Assembly: GCF_000270305.1 (NCBI RefSeq)
Contig: NC_015737.1
Span: forward strand, 1,178,501 to 1,242,500
Direction: 5' to 3'
Source: Clostridium sp. SY8519
GTDB taxonomy: Bacteria; Bacillota; Clostridia; Lachnospirales; Lachnospiraceae
Length of the DNA: 64,000 nt
Shown: in pieces, positions 7,631-16,099 of the stretch
How the letters are laid out: the number at the start of each line of letters is the position of its first letter
How positions within the stretch are numbered: position 1 is the stretch's first letter
The notes under the pieces: generated by a model
The model's input: only the letters and a program-made list of their open reading frames with translations
The model's database searches: none
What the model was told of the DNA's origin: nothing
Made by a program: the position numbers and the translations under genes

Positions 7631-10330
7631 TTACTTCTTTACCGTAACGGTTTTTTTCGCGCTGTAGCTGCCATAGGCTTTCTTGCTGTTTACTTTGGTA
7701 TACGCGCGAACCCTTACATAGTATTTTCTGCCCTTCTTCAGACTCTTCAGGGTAACGCTCTTTTTGGAAGTGGAGAGTTTCTTTACACCCTTTTTGAATG
7801 TCTTGGAAGTGGAGTACTGTACCTCATAACCTTTGGCTTTGGACGCTTTGTAGGTCAGGGCAATCTTTCTGCCTTTTACATTTTTCGCTTTGGTAATCAC
7901 AGCTTTTCCCGGTTTTGCCACGACTTCTACTGTGATCGTTTTGGAAGCGGCTTTGTATTTGGAGGTAGCGGCAGTGGTTACCGTGATCTTTGCCTTGCCG
8001 GCTTTCTTCGCGGTGATCACACCCTTGGAGGATACGGATGCTACTTTCGCGTTGCTGCTTGCATAGGTCACTGCGCCGTCAGAGTTTGTGGATACTTTGA
8101 GTTTGGCGGTTTTGCCGCTTAAGATCTGCTTCGGAGCGGATACTTTTACGGATGCCTGGGATTTTGCCAGAGTCGGTGCCAGTTTGTTGATATCCACGTA
8201 GCCGGATCCTGCGCCTACCACTTCGATGGCGCCGGTCAGAGCGGTATCCTTTGTGGTGTCGATGGCGGTCTTTACGCCGTTGACATATACGGTACCGTTC
8301 AGTTTGGCGCCGGCTTTTACGTTCAGGCTGGTGAGCACGGATACGCCGTCTGCATTCCAGGTGGAGCCTTTCTCCAGGGTAACCGCCACATCATTGGTGC
8401 CGTTGTAGTACGGTTTGTTCATTACATGGCCGAACTGGTTGTAGGTGGATTCTGTGATCTTGGTATTCTGGGTCTTGCCGCCGTCGGTGGTGTGTTTGAT
8501 GGAAGTTGCGCTGATGGCGCCGGTTACGGAAGAACCGTCATTTAAGTTGACTGCCATCTTGTTGCCGCCTACAAAGTAACCGGAACCATTGTACAGGTTG
8601 CCCTGGAGATCCTTGTTGTCGATGTTGACGGTTTCTGTACCGTTGGCAGCTTTGGTATCTTTCGCGGTGGTCTGCCATCCTTCGGATTCCTCAAAGGAAG
8701 CGTCGGTGAAGACCGGTCCGTGATAACCATCCGGGAAGCTTACGCCCTTGGCTGCATTGTCCTCGTTGTCGATGAGCTGGTAGATGACGCCGTTTTTGAT
8801 GCCGTTTAATGTCTTTTCAGCTTCTGCGTTGGCATCGCTGGCCGCGTTGATCTTGGAATCTGCACTGATGTTAACGGTGGAGTCATAGGCCTGTGTGCAT
8901 GATTTCACCAGGAATGCGGCTGACTTGGTATTCAGCGTGGAAGCGTCTTTGATATTGACAGTTGTGCCGCCCCACAGGAAGAAACCGAAGTTTTCGGAAT
9001 TGATGGTGGATTCCGCAGTCTTGTCTGCCTTGATGACCCGGCTGACTTCCGTGGATTCTTTGTTGTCATCCCAGACTGCCTTGTTGATGGCGATCTTTCT
9101 GCCTTTGGTGGTTTTGCCTACCGTGATTTCATTATCGCTGGAAGTAGCGATGGTAGCGTATGTGGCAACGTGGAAGGTGGATCCCAGGAAGTGTTCTTTG
9201 GATCCGCCGATGGCATATGTGCCGTAGCCGCTGACGGTGCCCTTGCTGGAGTCAGTATTCATGGAAATATTGCTGTTGATGGTATACAGGTTCTGGGTGG
9301 AACCGGAGTCTGTGGACAGAACGCCCCAGTTTGCTGCGTATACATCCGCATTTTTCACAGTCATGGTGCCGCCTTTGCCCAGCATGTTCGTGGCGCGGGC
9401 ATTGCCTGTGATACCCAGGAGCCACGGCGGGCTGACCATTTTCACCGTATCCGCGGTATTCTGGAAGCCGTCATAGAGCTTGCCGCCTTCTACGGAGATT
9501 TCCCGGGTGTTGTCATTCCCGTCACCGATGATATCCACATCGCCGCCGTTGTCTGTTTCCACCGCGGGTTTTGCCACGCCGGTGGTATGGATATAGCCGC
9601 CGTTGGACAGGTCAATAGTGGTCAGGTATTCGCCGTTGGTATTGGTGGTGCCGCCCATCTGTCCGTTGGCATCGGCAGAGCCGGCTTCTGTGGTGGTGTC
9701 GCCAAAGACGGTGACTGCGGTGCCATAGCCTACGAAGTCATTGGTGTTGGAGCCGTCGGCGGTATCTTTGCTGTCTAAAGTAATCTGCGGATTGTCCAGC
9801 GCAGCGTCGGATTTGTTGACAACTACCGCGTTGAAATTGGCAGAAGTGCCGCGCAGAGCCAGATTTTTTAATGTGGTGCCTGTTAAAGCGGCGCCCAACA
9901 CATCCGCGCCGATGGCGGTATCGCTGTCATCACCGATCTGTATGCCGGTCCGGTACTTGGTGTAGTCGTAATTGTTGTTCCATACGGAGCCATAGCCCTT
10001 TGCGTGGTACTTGTTGTATACGCGTACGGCTGTTCCGTTTTCTACAGCATCTGCCGCGTCTTTCAGAGAGTACTCATTGTGGGCAGATGCCAGGGTGATG
10101 GTATCATCATAGGAAACGGTCTTGCCGTCGCCGTAGGTGATGACCTTCTTGTCGGTGTCAATTGCAGTGACTTTTTCTCCGTTAATCGCAGCGGCCTCTT
10201 TGGCGGCTGACTCGGCAGCCGCAGGAGCTTTGGTGTCTGCTGCCATTGCAGGTGACGCCATACCGAGTGCGGTTGCTGCTGCTATTGCGGACGCGAGCCC
10301 GCGGGTCATAAGTGTTTTCTTACTTATCAT
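7631..10330 (-). CDS. Large secreted repeat/beta-helix-like surface protein with Big_2 and Fn3 domains
   Basis: The start at 10330 is chosen because GGAGGGGG precedes it and the protein then opens with a clear signal peptide (MISKKTLMTRGLASAIAAAT... cleaved near MASPAMAA). It has 899 residues. The long middle (about 100-690) is rich in short Asn/Thr/Asp/Gly strands with repeated phrases such as NIKDASTLNTKSAAF and VNISADSKINA, like right-handed beta-helix adhesins. A bacterial Ig-like (Big_2) domain follows at about 725-803 (TYASSNAKVASVSSKGVITAKKAGKAKITV), then a fibronectin type III domain at about 805-899. There is no LPxTG motif, so anchoring is unexplained. The role is probably adhesion or carbohydrate contact; this is inference. 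Confidence 0.82.
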   Translation of the reverse strand: MISKKTLMTRGLASAIAAATALGMASPAMAADTKAPAAAESAAKEAAAINGEKVTAIDTDKKVITYGDGKTVSYDDTITLASAHNEYSLKDAADAVENGTAVRVYNKYHAKGYGSVWNNNYDYTKYRTGIQIGDDSDTAIGADVLGAALTGTTLKNLALRGTSANFNAVVVNKSDAALDNPQITLDSKDTADGSNTNDFVGYGTAVTVFGDTTTEAGSADANGQMGGTTNTNGEYLTTIDLSNGGYIHTTGVAKPAVETDNGGDVDIIGDGNDNTREISVEGGKLYDGFQNTADTVKMVSPPWLLGITGNARATNMLGKGGTMTVKNADVYAANWGVLSTDSGSTQNLYTINSNISMNTDSSKGTVSGYGTYAIGGSKEHFLGSTFHVATYATIATSSDNEITVGKTTKGRKIAINKAVWDDNKESTEVSRVIKADKTAESTINSENFGFFLWGGTTVNIKDASTLNTKSAAFLVKSCTQAYDSTVNISADSKINAASDANAEAEKTLNGIKNGVIYQLIDNEDNAAKGVSFPDGYHGPVFTDASFEESEGWQTTAKDTKAANGTETVNIDNKDLQGNLYNGSGYFVGGNKMAVNLNDGSSVTGAISATSIKHTTDGGKTQNTKITESTYNQFGHVMNKPYYNGTNDVAVTLEKGSTWNADGVSVLTSLNVKAGAKLNGTVYVNGVKTAIDTTKDTALTGAIEVVGAGSGYVDINKLAPTLAKSQASVKVSAPKQILSGKTAKLKVSTNSDGAVTYASSNAKVASVSSKGVITAKKAGKAKITVTTAATSKYKAASKTITVEVVAKPGKAVITKAKNVKGRKIALTYKASKAKGYEVQYSTSKTFKKGVKKLSTSKKSVTLKSLKKGRKYYVRVRAYTKVNSKKAYGSYSAKKTVTVKK

Positions 10331-10681
10331 AACGTTTACCCCCTCCAGGTATACTTTTTTCACCGCCGGATCCTGCTGATGCCGGTAACGGATCCTCCTT
10401 TCGCATCAGAAACAGTCCGGCTGAACATTGCAGAGTGACCGTGCTGCAGAAAAATGAATAAAAAATAACAAGTCGCTTTCTCATTTTTCCTATGCATTTA
10501 TCATGATGCAAAACCATTCGGCACTCAATGAAGTTTTTTGTGAAAAATGTACGGTTTTTAAAGAATCATCCGGAAGAAAGTATAAAAAAAGCACATATGA
10601 CAACCGCGGGGGAGGCGTGTCATATGTGCTGTCAAAATCGTGCCGGAGCGCCGCCGGCCGGAAGAGGCGGCAGGCAGACGA
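10331..10681. other. Intergenic region upstream of the surface protein
   Basis: This 351-bp gap holds the ribosome site and presumed promoter of the minus-strand surface protein, plus the terminator of the following lipoprotein gene (10578-10630). It is AT-rich around 10440-10580, but no consensus promoter could be fixed with confidence. No gene is seen. Confidence 0.5.
10578..10630 (-). terminator. Rho-independent terminator for the lipoprotein gene
   Basis: AGCACATATGACA (10590-10602) pairs perfectly with TGTCATATGTGCT (10618-10630). On the minus strand the stem is followed by a run of seven T. Confidence 0.85.
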
Positions 10682-11629
10682 TCAGGCACCGGGTTTTAAT
10701 TCGGCTGCTTCGGTCCCGTTCTGGGACAGGATGATTTTCTTCCCCTTTACCTTCCAGGTATAGGTCAGGGCATTGCCCAGGGAAGTCAGGGTCAGTTCGT
10801 TTCCGTCTGTTTCGTAGGTCTGCTCCAGCACCATGTAGAAGGTGCCGTCAGAATGAAATTCCAGACGGTAGTCTTCGGATCCGCCCACCAGGTAGATTCC
10901 TTCAAATTTCTTTTTGGAAGAAAGGCCGTCCGTTCCGGTCAGAAGGGTGCAGGCCAGCTTTTTGGTGGTATCACCGCTGGAGGAAATGCCGGTAAGGGTA
11001 GTGGTTTTGTCTGTTTTGCCCAGAGTATAGACTGTAGCGTTTTCAGAGGATTTGAACTGCAGGCTGACCGCGGCGTTGTCCTCCGAATCTTTGGTGTATT
11101 TGTAATCGCCGGACAGAACGTAATAGGCGGTATTTTCTTTGCAGAAATAATAGTAGCTGCCCAGGGCGCCCACGAGACGGTATTTGCCCTGAAAGGTTTT
11201 CAGGCTGCCTTTGACGGAAGCCCTGCGGGCGGAATAGGATGCGTCCCGGACTGCCTTCGCGCCGGAGGGAACCTGGTTGGCGTAATCCTTCGGATTGGTG
11301 GATTTGGTCTTCTTTCTGCCGGAGGCGTCGGAAGCATCGCTTTTTTTGCTTTGCTGACTGGATTTGGAAGTGCCGGAATTGTCCGAGGTTCTGGTATTTC
11401 CGGACGTGCCTGATACGGCGGCATTTTCCGATGCTTTGGCATTTCCGGATGTGCCTGATGCGCCGGTGTTTTCCGAAGCGGCAGAGGAGGCGTCGGCATC
11501 TGTACTTACGGATGTGTCAGCGCTGCCGGAAGCGGAAGATCCGGAAGAGGCCGTCCCGCAGCCGCACAGAAGCAGCGCGGCGCTGAGGCCGAGGAGAGCA
11601 AGTTTTTTTCCGCGTGTATGAAAAGTCAT
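10682..11629 (-). CDS. Lipoprotein with Ser/Thr/Asn-rich repeat linker, unknown function
   Basis: This 315-residue protein begins with a lipoprotein signal (KKLALLGLSAALLLCGC, lipid-modified Cys at 24). Residues about 26-110 are a low-complexity linker with imperfect repeats of the type SENxxxSGTSGN, probably a flexible spacer lifting the domain off the membrane. The rest (about 125-315) looks like two related lipocalin/META-like beta units: SLKTFQGKYRLVG...YKYTKDS and KFEGIYLVGGSEDYRLEFHSDGTFYM...LTYTWKVKGKKIIL. Small Clostridial lipoproteins with a final 'TYTWKVKGKKI'-like strand are common, but I cannot name a ligand. It lies in the same orientation as the surface protein but has its own terminator. 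Confidence 0.75.
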   Translation of the reverse strand: MTFHTRGKKLALLGLSAALLLCGCGTASSGSSASGSADTSVSTDADASSAASENTGASGTSGNAKASENAAVSGTSGNTRTSDNSGTSKSSQQSKKSDASDASGRKKTKSTNPKDYANQVPSGAKAVRDASYSARRASVKGSLKTFQGKYRLVGALGSYYYFCKENTAYYVLSGDYKYTKDSEDNAAVSLQFKSSENATVYTLGKTDKTTTLTGISSSGDTTKKLACTLLTGTDGLSSKKKFEGIYLVGGSEDYRLEFHSDGTFYMVLEQTYETDGNELTLTSLGNALTYTWKVKGKKIILSQNGTEAAELKPGA

Positions 11630-12136
11630 GGCTGAACTCCTTATCGTCTGACGGGGCGGATGCCCCGGTGAAAACCGCCGGTGTAAGCCCCGGCGGAGGA
11701 ATGGTTCGACTGTATGGGATGATCCAAGTATAGCAAGGGACGGAAGGGGAATCTATCCGATGGGGCAGGATTCCAAAATAATCACCGTATTTTCATTAAA
11801 AACAGTACTTTTTGCCGGCAGGGGAGAGCGGACAGGGAGGAGGATTTTCCGCGGAAAAAGAAAGGGGCCGGACCAAAGGGGGAAGGTCCGGCTTGAAAAT
11901 GAAAAAGAAATTATGTTTTCGAAAGAAAGATGTGAACCGTTGTAAGGGGGGAGGGGTTCAGATCTCTGTAATCCTTTCGATGATCCTACTATAGGCTGAA
12001 AATGTGTAAGGAGTATAACCAAACTGTGAACAAAGTGTGTAATTTTCCGAAAAATAAAAATCAAATACAACTGAAAGTTGGCAAGACACAACTGATTGAA
12101 GTTTGACGCAACTTGGAGGTGTGGTATAATGCATAG
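11630..12136. other. Gene-free stretch upstream of the orphan RNA unit
   Basis: This region contains hairpins CCGCCGG/CCGGCGG (about 11673-11696) and GCCGGACC/GGTCCGGC (11867-11892; pyrimidine-rich tail on the minus strand), and the promoter of the next feature. Short frames on both strands lack ribosome sites and family resemblance, so no gene is called. Confidence 0.45.
12103..12130 (+). promoter_or_regulatory. Sigma-A-type promoter of orphan RNA
   Basis: TTGACG (12103-12108), a 16-bp spacer and a perfect TATAAT (12125-12130). It predicts a start near 12137. Confidence 0.75.
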
Positions 12137-12353
12137 CATAAGGAAGATGATACAGACAGCAGTTGTGGAAAATACGGCCCGCTGTTTCCCATTCTTCTGA
12201 AGCGGTGATACTGACGCCATAGGTATCACCGGACGCAGTTCCACCGATCATCCGCAGATCAGTGGAATTATCAGATCCACAATCTGATACCTCTTAAATT
12301 AGATAAATCCAATTCCGGAAAACTGCCGCTCCCGTCAGAGAGCGGCAGTTTTT
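12137..12353 (+). ncRNA. Candidate structured small RNA (about 217 nt), class unknown
   Basis: A strong promoter precedes it and a strong terminator ends it. In between are three consecutive near-perfect hairpins: CGGTGATAC/GTATCACCG (12203-12231), TTCCACcGATC/GATCaGTGGAA (12239-12266) and TATCAGAT/ATCTGATA (12269-12289). No substantial frame is present; the longest plausible start (ATGATACAGACA at about 12148) gives only 17 residues. It shows neither the long closing rod of 6S RNA nor the SRP or RNase P signatures. It could be a trans-acting sRNA, or a leader if transcription reads through into the gene at 12472. Confidence 0.6.
12317..12353 (+). terminator. Rho-independent terminator of the orphan RNA
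   Basis: AAAACTGCCGCTC pairs with GAGCGGCAGTTTTT, a GC-rich stem with a T-run. It lies about 120 bp before the next gene, so the RNA is a separate unit or is attenuated here. Confidence 0.85.
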
Positions 12354-12471
12354 CGTCCCGGTTTTTCCATGGACAATTTCTGCGGGATGCATTAAAATAT
12401 GCAATACGCAGCAGAAAACCTGCCGCTGCTGTTTGGACAGAACCGGAACAGAGAGAGGAAGGAAACAGGAT

Positions 12472-13002
12472 ATGGAAGCATTTGAAGCAGGATTTCGCAG
12501 TTTATATCAGGCAGAGGGGGATGCCCTGCTGGAGCGTATGGGAAACGCGCTGTATCCGGAGGACCTTATCATCGGTGAGGTGCGTTATTCGGTCCGCCGG
12601 ATCCGGGATACGCGGATCAGTCCGGAATCCGGGCTGGTGCGGACAGAATTTTACTGTGTGCCCCAGGATGGCGCAAAAAAGAAGCTGGAGCGGGGATGGA
12701 TCGTATATCTTGATATCGAAGCGGAAGATCCGGAAGCAAAGATGACGGCCTTTCATCATCCGAAAGGATACGGGTTTATCAAGCCGGACAAACGCATGAT
12801 GTATCATGGGGTAGTGGCGGAAAAGGCGAGAGACCTGATTCGGCAGGCGGGAGATAACTCTTTTCTGCACCATGAAATTATGATTATGACACCGGAGAAG
12901 ACGGTGAGCCGCCTGGATGAATTCGCCTTCAGCCGGTATCCGCTGTTTATGCTGGGATTTGTCAGCGGGGAGTTTGATGTATTCCTGCAGGAAATTTCAT
13001 AG
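12472..13002 (+). CDS. Conserved-looking cytoplasmic protein of unknown function
   Basis: This 176-residue protein has no signal peptide or membrane segment. The start at 12472 (MEAFEAGFRSLYQAEGD) is favoured because AGGAAGG lies upstream; an in-frame ATG at 12433 has no such site. The mix of charged, aromatic and hydrophobic residues is normal for a folded alpha/beta protein, with a distinctive centre (AFHHPKGYGFIKPDKRMMYHGVVAEKA, positions about 97-123) and end (SRYPLFMLGFVSGEFDVFL). I do not recognise the family with certainty. It stands alone between the orphan RNA and a terminator. Confidence 0.72.
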   Translation: MEAFEAGFRSLYQAEGDALLERMGNALYPEDLIIGEVRYSVRRIRDTRISPESGLVRTEFYCVPQDGAKKKLERGWIVYLDIEAEDPEAKMTAFHHPKGYGFIKPDKRMMYHGVVAEKARDLIRQAGDNSFLHHEIMIMTPEKTVSRLDEFAFSRYPLFMLGFVSGEFDVFLQEIS

Positions 13003-13020
13003 ATCGGACTGTAACGCAGA

Positions 13021-13063
13021 AAGCGCCAGATTCGGCAGGTTGCCGGAGCGGGCGCTTTTTTTT
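13021..13063 (+). terminator. Rho-independent terminator
   Basis: AAGCGCC (13021-13027) pairs with GGCGCTT (13051-13057), followed by a T-run, with an inner pairing CGGCA/TGCCG. It ends the unknown gene at 13002. Confidence 0.85.
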
Positions 13064-13086
13064 CGGGAATTTTGGTGCATTACGGA

Positions 13087-13137
13087 TTGACAGATGTTCC
13101 GTTCCCCTGTAATATACTTTGGAACCTAACAGTTAGG
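13087..13137 (+). promoter_or_regulatory. Promoter with overlapping MarR-type operator
   Basis: TTGACA (13087-13092), a 17-bp spacer and TAATAT (13110-13115) form a near-consensus promoter. Immediately after it, at the expected transcription start, is the perfect palindrome CCTAAC-A-GTTAGG (13125-13137). A repressor bound here would block initiation. The next gene encodes a MarR protein, so autoregulation of the regulator-exporter operon is likely. Confidence 0.8.
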
Positions 13138-13162
13138 AAACGAATAAAATGGAGCGGGAGAA

Positions 13163-13645
13163 ATGGAGAAAACAACGCAGAGGATACAGCAGGAACTGAC
13201 AGCTCCGGGACGCCGGATCAGCGCATTGTCCAATATTTACCGCCGGAGGCTGGACCAGCTGACCACACAGACGGAATACAGCGGCGCCCAGAGCAAAGCC
13301 CTGCATTTTATTCTGGCCAATTACCGGGAGAAAGCGATTGTCCAGAAGGATATTGAGCGGGAGTATGGCCTGCGTCCGCCGACGGCTTCCGAGCTGTTAA
13401 AGAAAATGGAGGGCAGCGGACTGATTATACGGAAGACCATGCAGGAGGATGCCCGGAAAAAACAGATTCTTCCAACAGAAAAAGCACTCCGCTACAAGGA
13501 TCAGGTGGCACAGAATATCGAAGGACTGAACGCGTCGCTGATGCGCGGCATATCTCGGCAGGATATGGAAGTGTTTCTGCAGGTGCTGGATCAGATGGTG
13601 GAGAACCTGACGGAAGATGTGGAAAAATGCAGAACTGAGCAGTAA
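13163..13645 (+). CDS. MarR-family transcriptional regulator
   Basis: This 160-residue winged-helix protein has helix 1 at about 25-45, a recognition region YGLRPPTASELLKKMEGSGLIIRK (about 73-96), and wing residues with the QEDARKKQILPTEKAL signature (about 98-113), typical of MarR/SlyA dimers. It lies 15 bp before an EmrB-type exporter and just downstream of a palindromic operator, which fits ligand-relieved repression of a drug or metabolite efflux pump. The inducing ligand cannot be read from sequence. Confidence 0.92.
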   Translation: MEKTTQRIQQELTAPGRRISALSNIYRRRLDQLTTQTEYSGAQSKALHFILANYREKAIVQKDIEREYGLRPPTASELLKKMEGSGLIIRKTMQEDARKKQILPTEKALRYKDQVAQNIEGLNASLMRGISRQDMEVFLQVLDQMVENLTEDVEKCRTEQ

Positions 13646-13660
13646 AGGAGACAGAACAGG

Positions 13661-15088
13661 ATGAACCAGAGTATTTGTGAGCAGAAAAGTTTCAGCAGAG
13701 TCATGGATCTGAAGCTGATTCTGTCGGTGATCGCGGCAGGGCTGCTGTCGTTTACCGGTGTGGTGGTGGAGACTTCTATGAATGTGGCCTTTCCGACGCT
13801 GATGCGGGAATTCGGAATCGGAACGGCTGCCACACAGTGGATTACGACCGGCTATCTGCTGGTGATTTCCATTGTGATCCCGGCGTCGGCATTTCTGAAA
13901 AAACGGTTCCGCATGCGTCAGCTGTTCCTGACGGCGGTGCTTCTGTTCCTTTTCGGTACGGTGATGGGCGCGGCCGCGTCCTCATTTGCCATTCTGCTTC
14001 TGGCCCGGCTGATCCAGGGGCTGGGGACGGGAATTGCCCTGCCGCTGATGTATAATATTGTGCTGGAACAGGCGCCGGTGGAAAAAATGGGCTTTATGAT
14101 GGGCATTGCCACCATGATTACAGCGGTAGCGCCGGCAGTGGGTCCGCCGTTTGGCGGCTGGGTGGTGCATGCCGCCGGCTGGAGATATATTTTCCTTTTC
14201 CTGATCCCGGTCCTTGTTCTGGCGCTTGTGCTGGGACTGACCTCGATTCGCCAGGCTTCCGCGCCGGAGCCGGCAAGGCTGGATAAGGGGGGATTTGTGC
14301 TGCTGAGTCTTTGCTTTGTCTGCCTGCTTCTGGGAATTAACCAGGCGGGTATCCACGGATGGATCAGTGTGCAGAGCCTTGGACTGCTGGGAGCGGCTGC
14401 TGCGGCTTTTGTCATTTTTGCTGTGCTGGGGCATCATAGGGAGCAGCCGCTGCTGAACCTGCGGGTGTTCCGCAATCGCTGCTATTCCGCCAGTGCGGCA
14501 GGGATTTTTCTGATGTTTTTCCTGGCGCTTGGTTTGGGATATCTGATGCCGAATTACGCGCAGCTGGTCCTGGGCAGTAATTCGCTGCAGGCCGGTGTGA
14601 TTCTGGTGCCCGGCGCGGTGCTTGGGGCAGTGCTGACCCCGTTCAGCGGCCGGATTTACGACAGGATCGGCGCCGCGGGACCGATTCTGACCGGGAGCGC
14701 GGCTGCTGTCATCGGTCTGCTTCTGTATACGGCGTCCGGATCGCTGTCGGTGACGAAGATGCAGGTATTCTATCTGTTTTTTGCCTTCGGACAGGCCATG
14801 GCGGTGGGAAATACCATGACCCACGGACTGGAGGCGCTGCCCAGGGAACTGCAGGCAGACGGAAATGCCGTATACAACGCGCTGCAGCAGGTATCCGCAG
14901 CCGTCGGGACTTCCATAATCACGACCATTGTATCCGCGGCCCAGCTGCGTCTGCCCCATGATTTAGTCCGGGGGACGCAGAATGGCGCCCATACCGGGTT
15001 TCAGGTATTGCTGGCAGCCACGGTGCTGTTTGTCATCGTTTCTCTGATTTCCATGGGCCGCAAAGAAAAAGAGGCAGGCGTTCAGTAG
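13661..15088 (+). CDS. MFS multidrug exporter, EmrB/QacA (DHA2) type
   Basis: This 475-residue protein has about 14 membrane segments. It opens with FTGVVVETSMNVAFPTLMREFG, the family's motif D1-like first helix, followed by ATQWITTGYLLVISIVIPASAFLKKRFRMRQLF (motif A region). The ARLIQGLGTGIALPLMYNIVLE segment (motif B) and MGIATMITAVAPAVGPPFGGWVV (motif C, antiporter signature) follow in the expected order. It is expected to exchange protons for hydrophobic compounds across the membrane. It is cotranscribed with the preceding marR gene. Confidence 0.92.
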   Translation: MNQSICEQKSFSRVMDLKLILSVIAAGLLSFTGVVVETSMNVAFPTLMREFGIGTAATQWITTGYLLVISIVIPASAFLKKRFRMRQLFLTAVLLFLFGTVMGAAASSFAILLLARLIQGLGTGIALPLMYNIVLEQAPVEKMGFMMGIATMITAVAPAVGPPFGGWVVHAAGWRYIFLFLIPVLVLALVLGLTSIRQASAPEPARLDKGGFVLLSLCFVCLLLGINQAGIHGWISVQSLGLLGAAAAAFVIFAVLGHHREQPLLNLRVFRNRCYSASAAGIFLMFFLALGLGYLMPNYAQLVLGSNSLQAGVILVPGAVLGAVLTPFSGRIYDRIGAAGPILTGSAAAVIGLLLYTASGSLSVTKMQVFYLFFAFGQAMAVGNTMTHGLEALPRELQADGNAVYNALQQVSAAVGTSIITTIVSAAQLRLPHDLVRGTQNGAHTGFQVLLAATVLFVIVSLISMGRKEKEAGVQ

Positions 15089-15181
15089 AGAGAGCGTTTC
15101 AGTTTTTCACCAGTTTTCAAAAATCCGGGGCTGATTGGACAAGACGGCGTTCCTGCGGTATGCTGACAGAAAAAGAACAGG

Positions 15182-16099
15182 ATGGTGAAGAATATGAAGA
15201 CAGGACTGGTAATGGAAGGCGGAGCGATGCGCGGGCTGTTTACCGCAGGCGTGATTGATGTGTGGATGGAGCAGGGCGTGGAATTTGACGGCGCGATCGG
15301 CGTGTCTGCCGGGGCCGCCTTCGGCTGCAATTATCCTACCAGACAGCCTCGGCGCGTCATCCGGTATAATGTGCGGTTTGCCCATGAGAAACGGTTTTGC
15401 AGCATTCGTTCCTGGCTGAAGACCGGTGATCTGTATGGCGCGGAATTCTGCTATCATATTATGCCGAACCGTCTGGATTACTGGGATGTGGAGACTCTGA
15501 AGAAAAATCCCATGGAATTTTACTGTGTATGCACAGAAGTGTCCACCGGCGCGCCGGTGTATCATAAATGCACCGACGGCGGATACGCGGATCTGGAGTG
15601 GATCCGCGCCTCCGCGTCTATGCCGATTTTTTCCAGACCGGTACATGTAGACGGCTATGTGCTTTTGGACGGCGGAATATCGGACTCGATCCCGCTGTCC
15701 TATTTTCAGCGGATCGGTTATGACCGCAATGTGGTGATCCTGACTCAGCCGAAATCCTACCGGAAAACAGACGGCAAAATGGATTTCCTGATCCAGGCAG
15801 CGCTGCGCCGGTATCCGCAGATTGCCCGGGATATGAAATACCGAACCTGGGCATACAACCGCCAGCTGCAGTATGTCAGAGAGCAGGAGGCAAGGGGAAA
15901 TACCCTGGTGATCTGTCCGCCCCGGGAGCTGAAGATCGGAAAAATCGAGCATGATACCGAGGTCATGAAGAAAGTATACAAGATCGGACGGAAAACCGGA
16001 TGGCACTATCTGCATCAGGTGAAGAAGTTTCTGACGCCGGAGGGAAGCGGCCCCGCAGCGGAATCCAAATCTGCAGCAGAAACCGGGTCCGAAGTATAA
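15182..16099 (+). CDS. Patatin-like phospholipase
   Basis: This 305-residue protein has the catalytic dyad features of bacterial patatins: oxyanion loop GGAMRG (13-18), nucleophile in GVSAG (Ser42) and the DGG motif (Asp163). Family members are Ser/Asp acyl hydrolases acting on lipids. An internal ATG at 15194 (MKTGLVMEGGAM) is an equally possible start. There is no signal peptide, so it should be cytoplasmic or membrane-peripheral. It ends exactly where the converging gene on the other strand ends (16099/16100), with no terminator between them. Confidence 0.9.
   Translation: MVKNMKTGLVMEGGAMRGLFTAGVIDVWMEQGVEFDGAIGVSAGAAFGCNYPTRQPRRVIRYNVRFAHEKRFCSIRSWLKTGDLYGAEFCYHIMPNRLDYWDVETLKKNPMEFYCVCTEVSTGAPVYHKCTDGGYADLEWIRASASMPIFSRPVHVDGYVLLDGGISDSIPLSYFQRIGYDRNVVILTQPKSYRKTDGKMDFLIQAALRRYPQIARDMKYRTWAYNRQLQYVREQEARGNTLVICPPRELKIGKIEHDTEVMKKVYKIGRKTGWHYLHQVKKFLTPEGSGPAAESKSAAETGSEV

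Noticed and set aside
11753..12244. 163-residue minus-strand frame in the gene-free region
   Set aside because: No ribosome site or family resemblance, and it crosses the promoter and RNA unit on the other strand.
12137..12353. 6S RNA, SRP RNA or RNase P RNA
   Set aside because: No 5'-3' closing stem with central bubble, no SRP Alu/S-domain signature and no RNase P conserved regions; three sequential hairpins instead.
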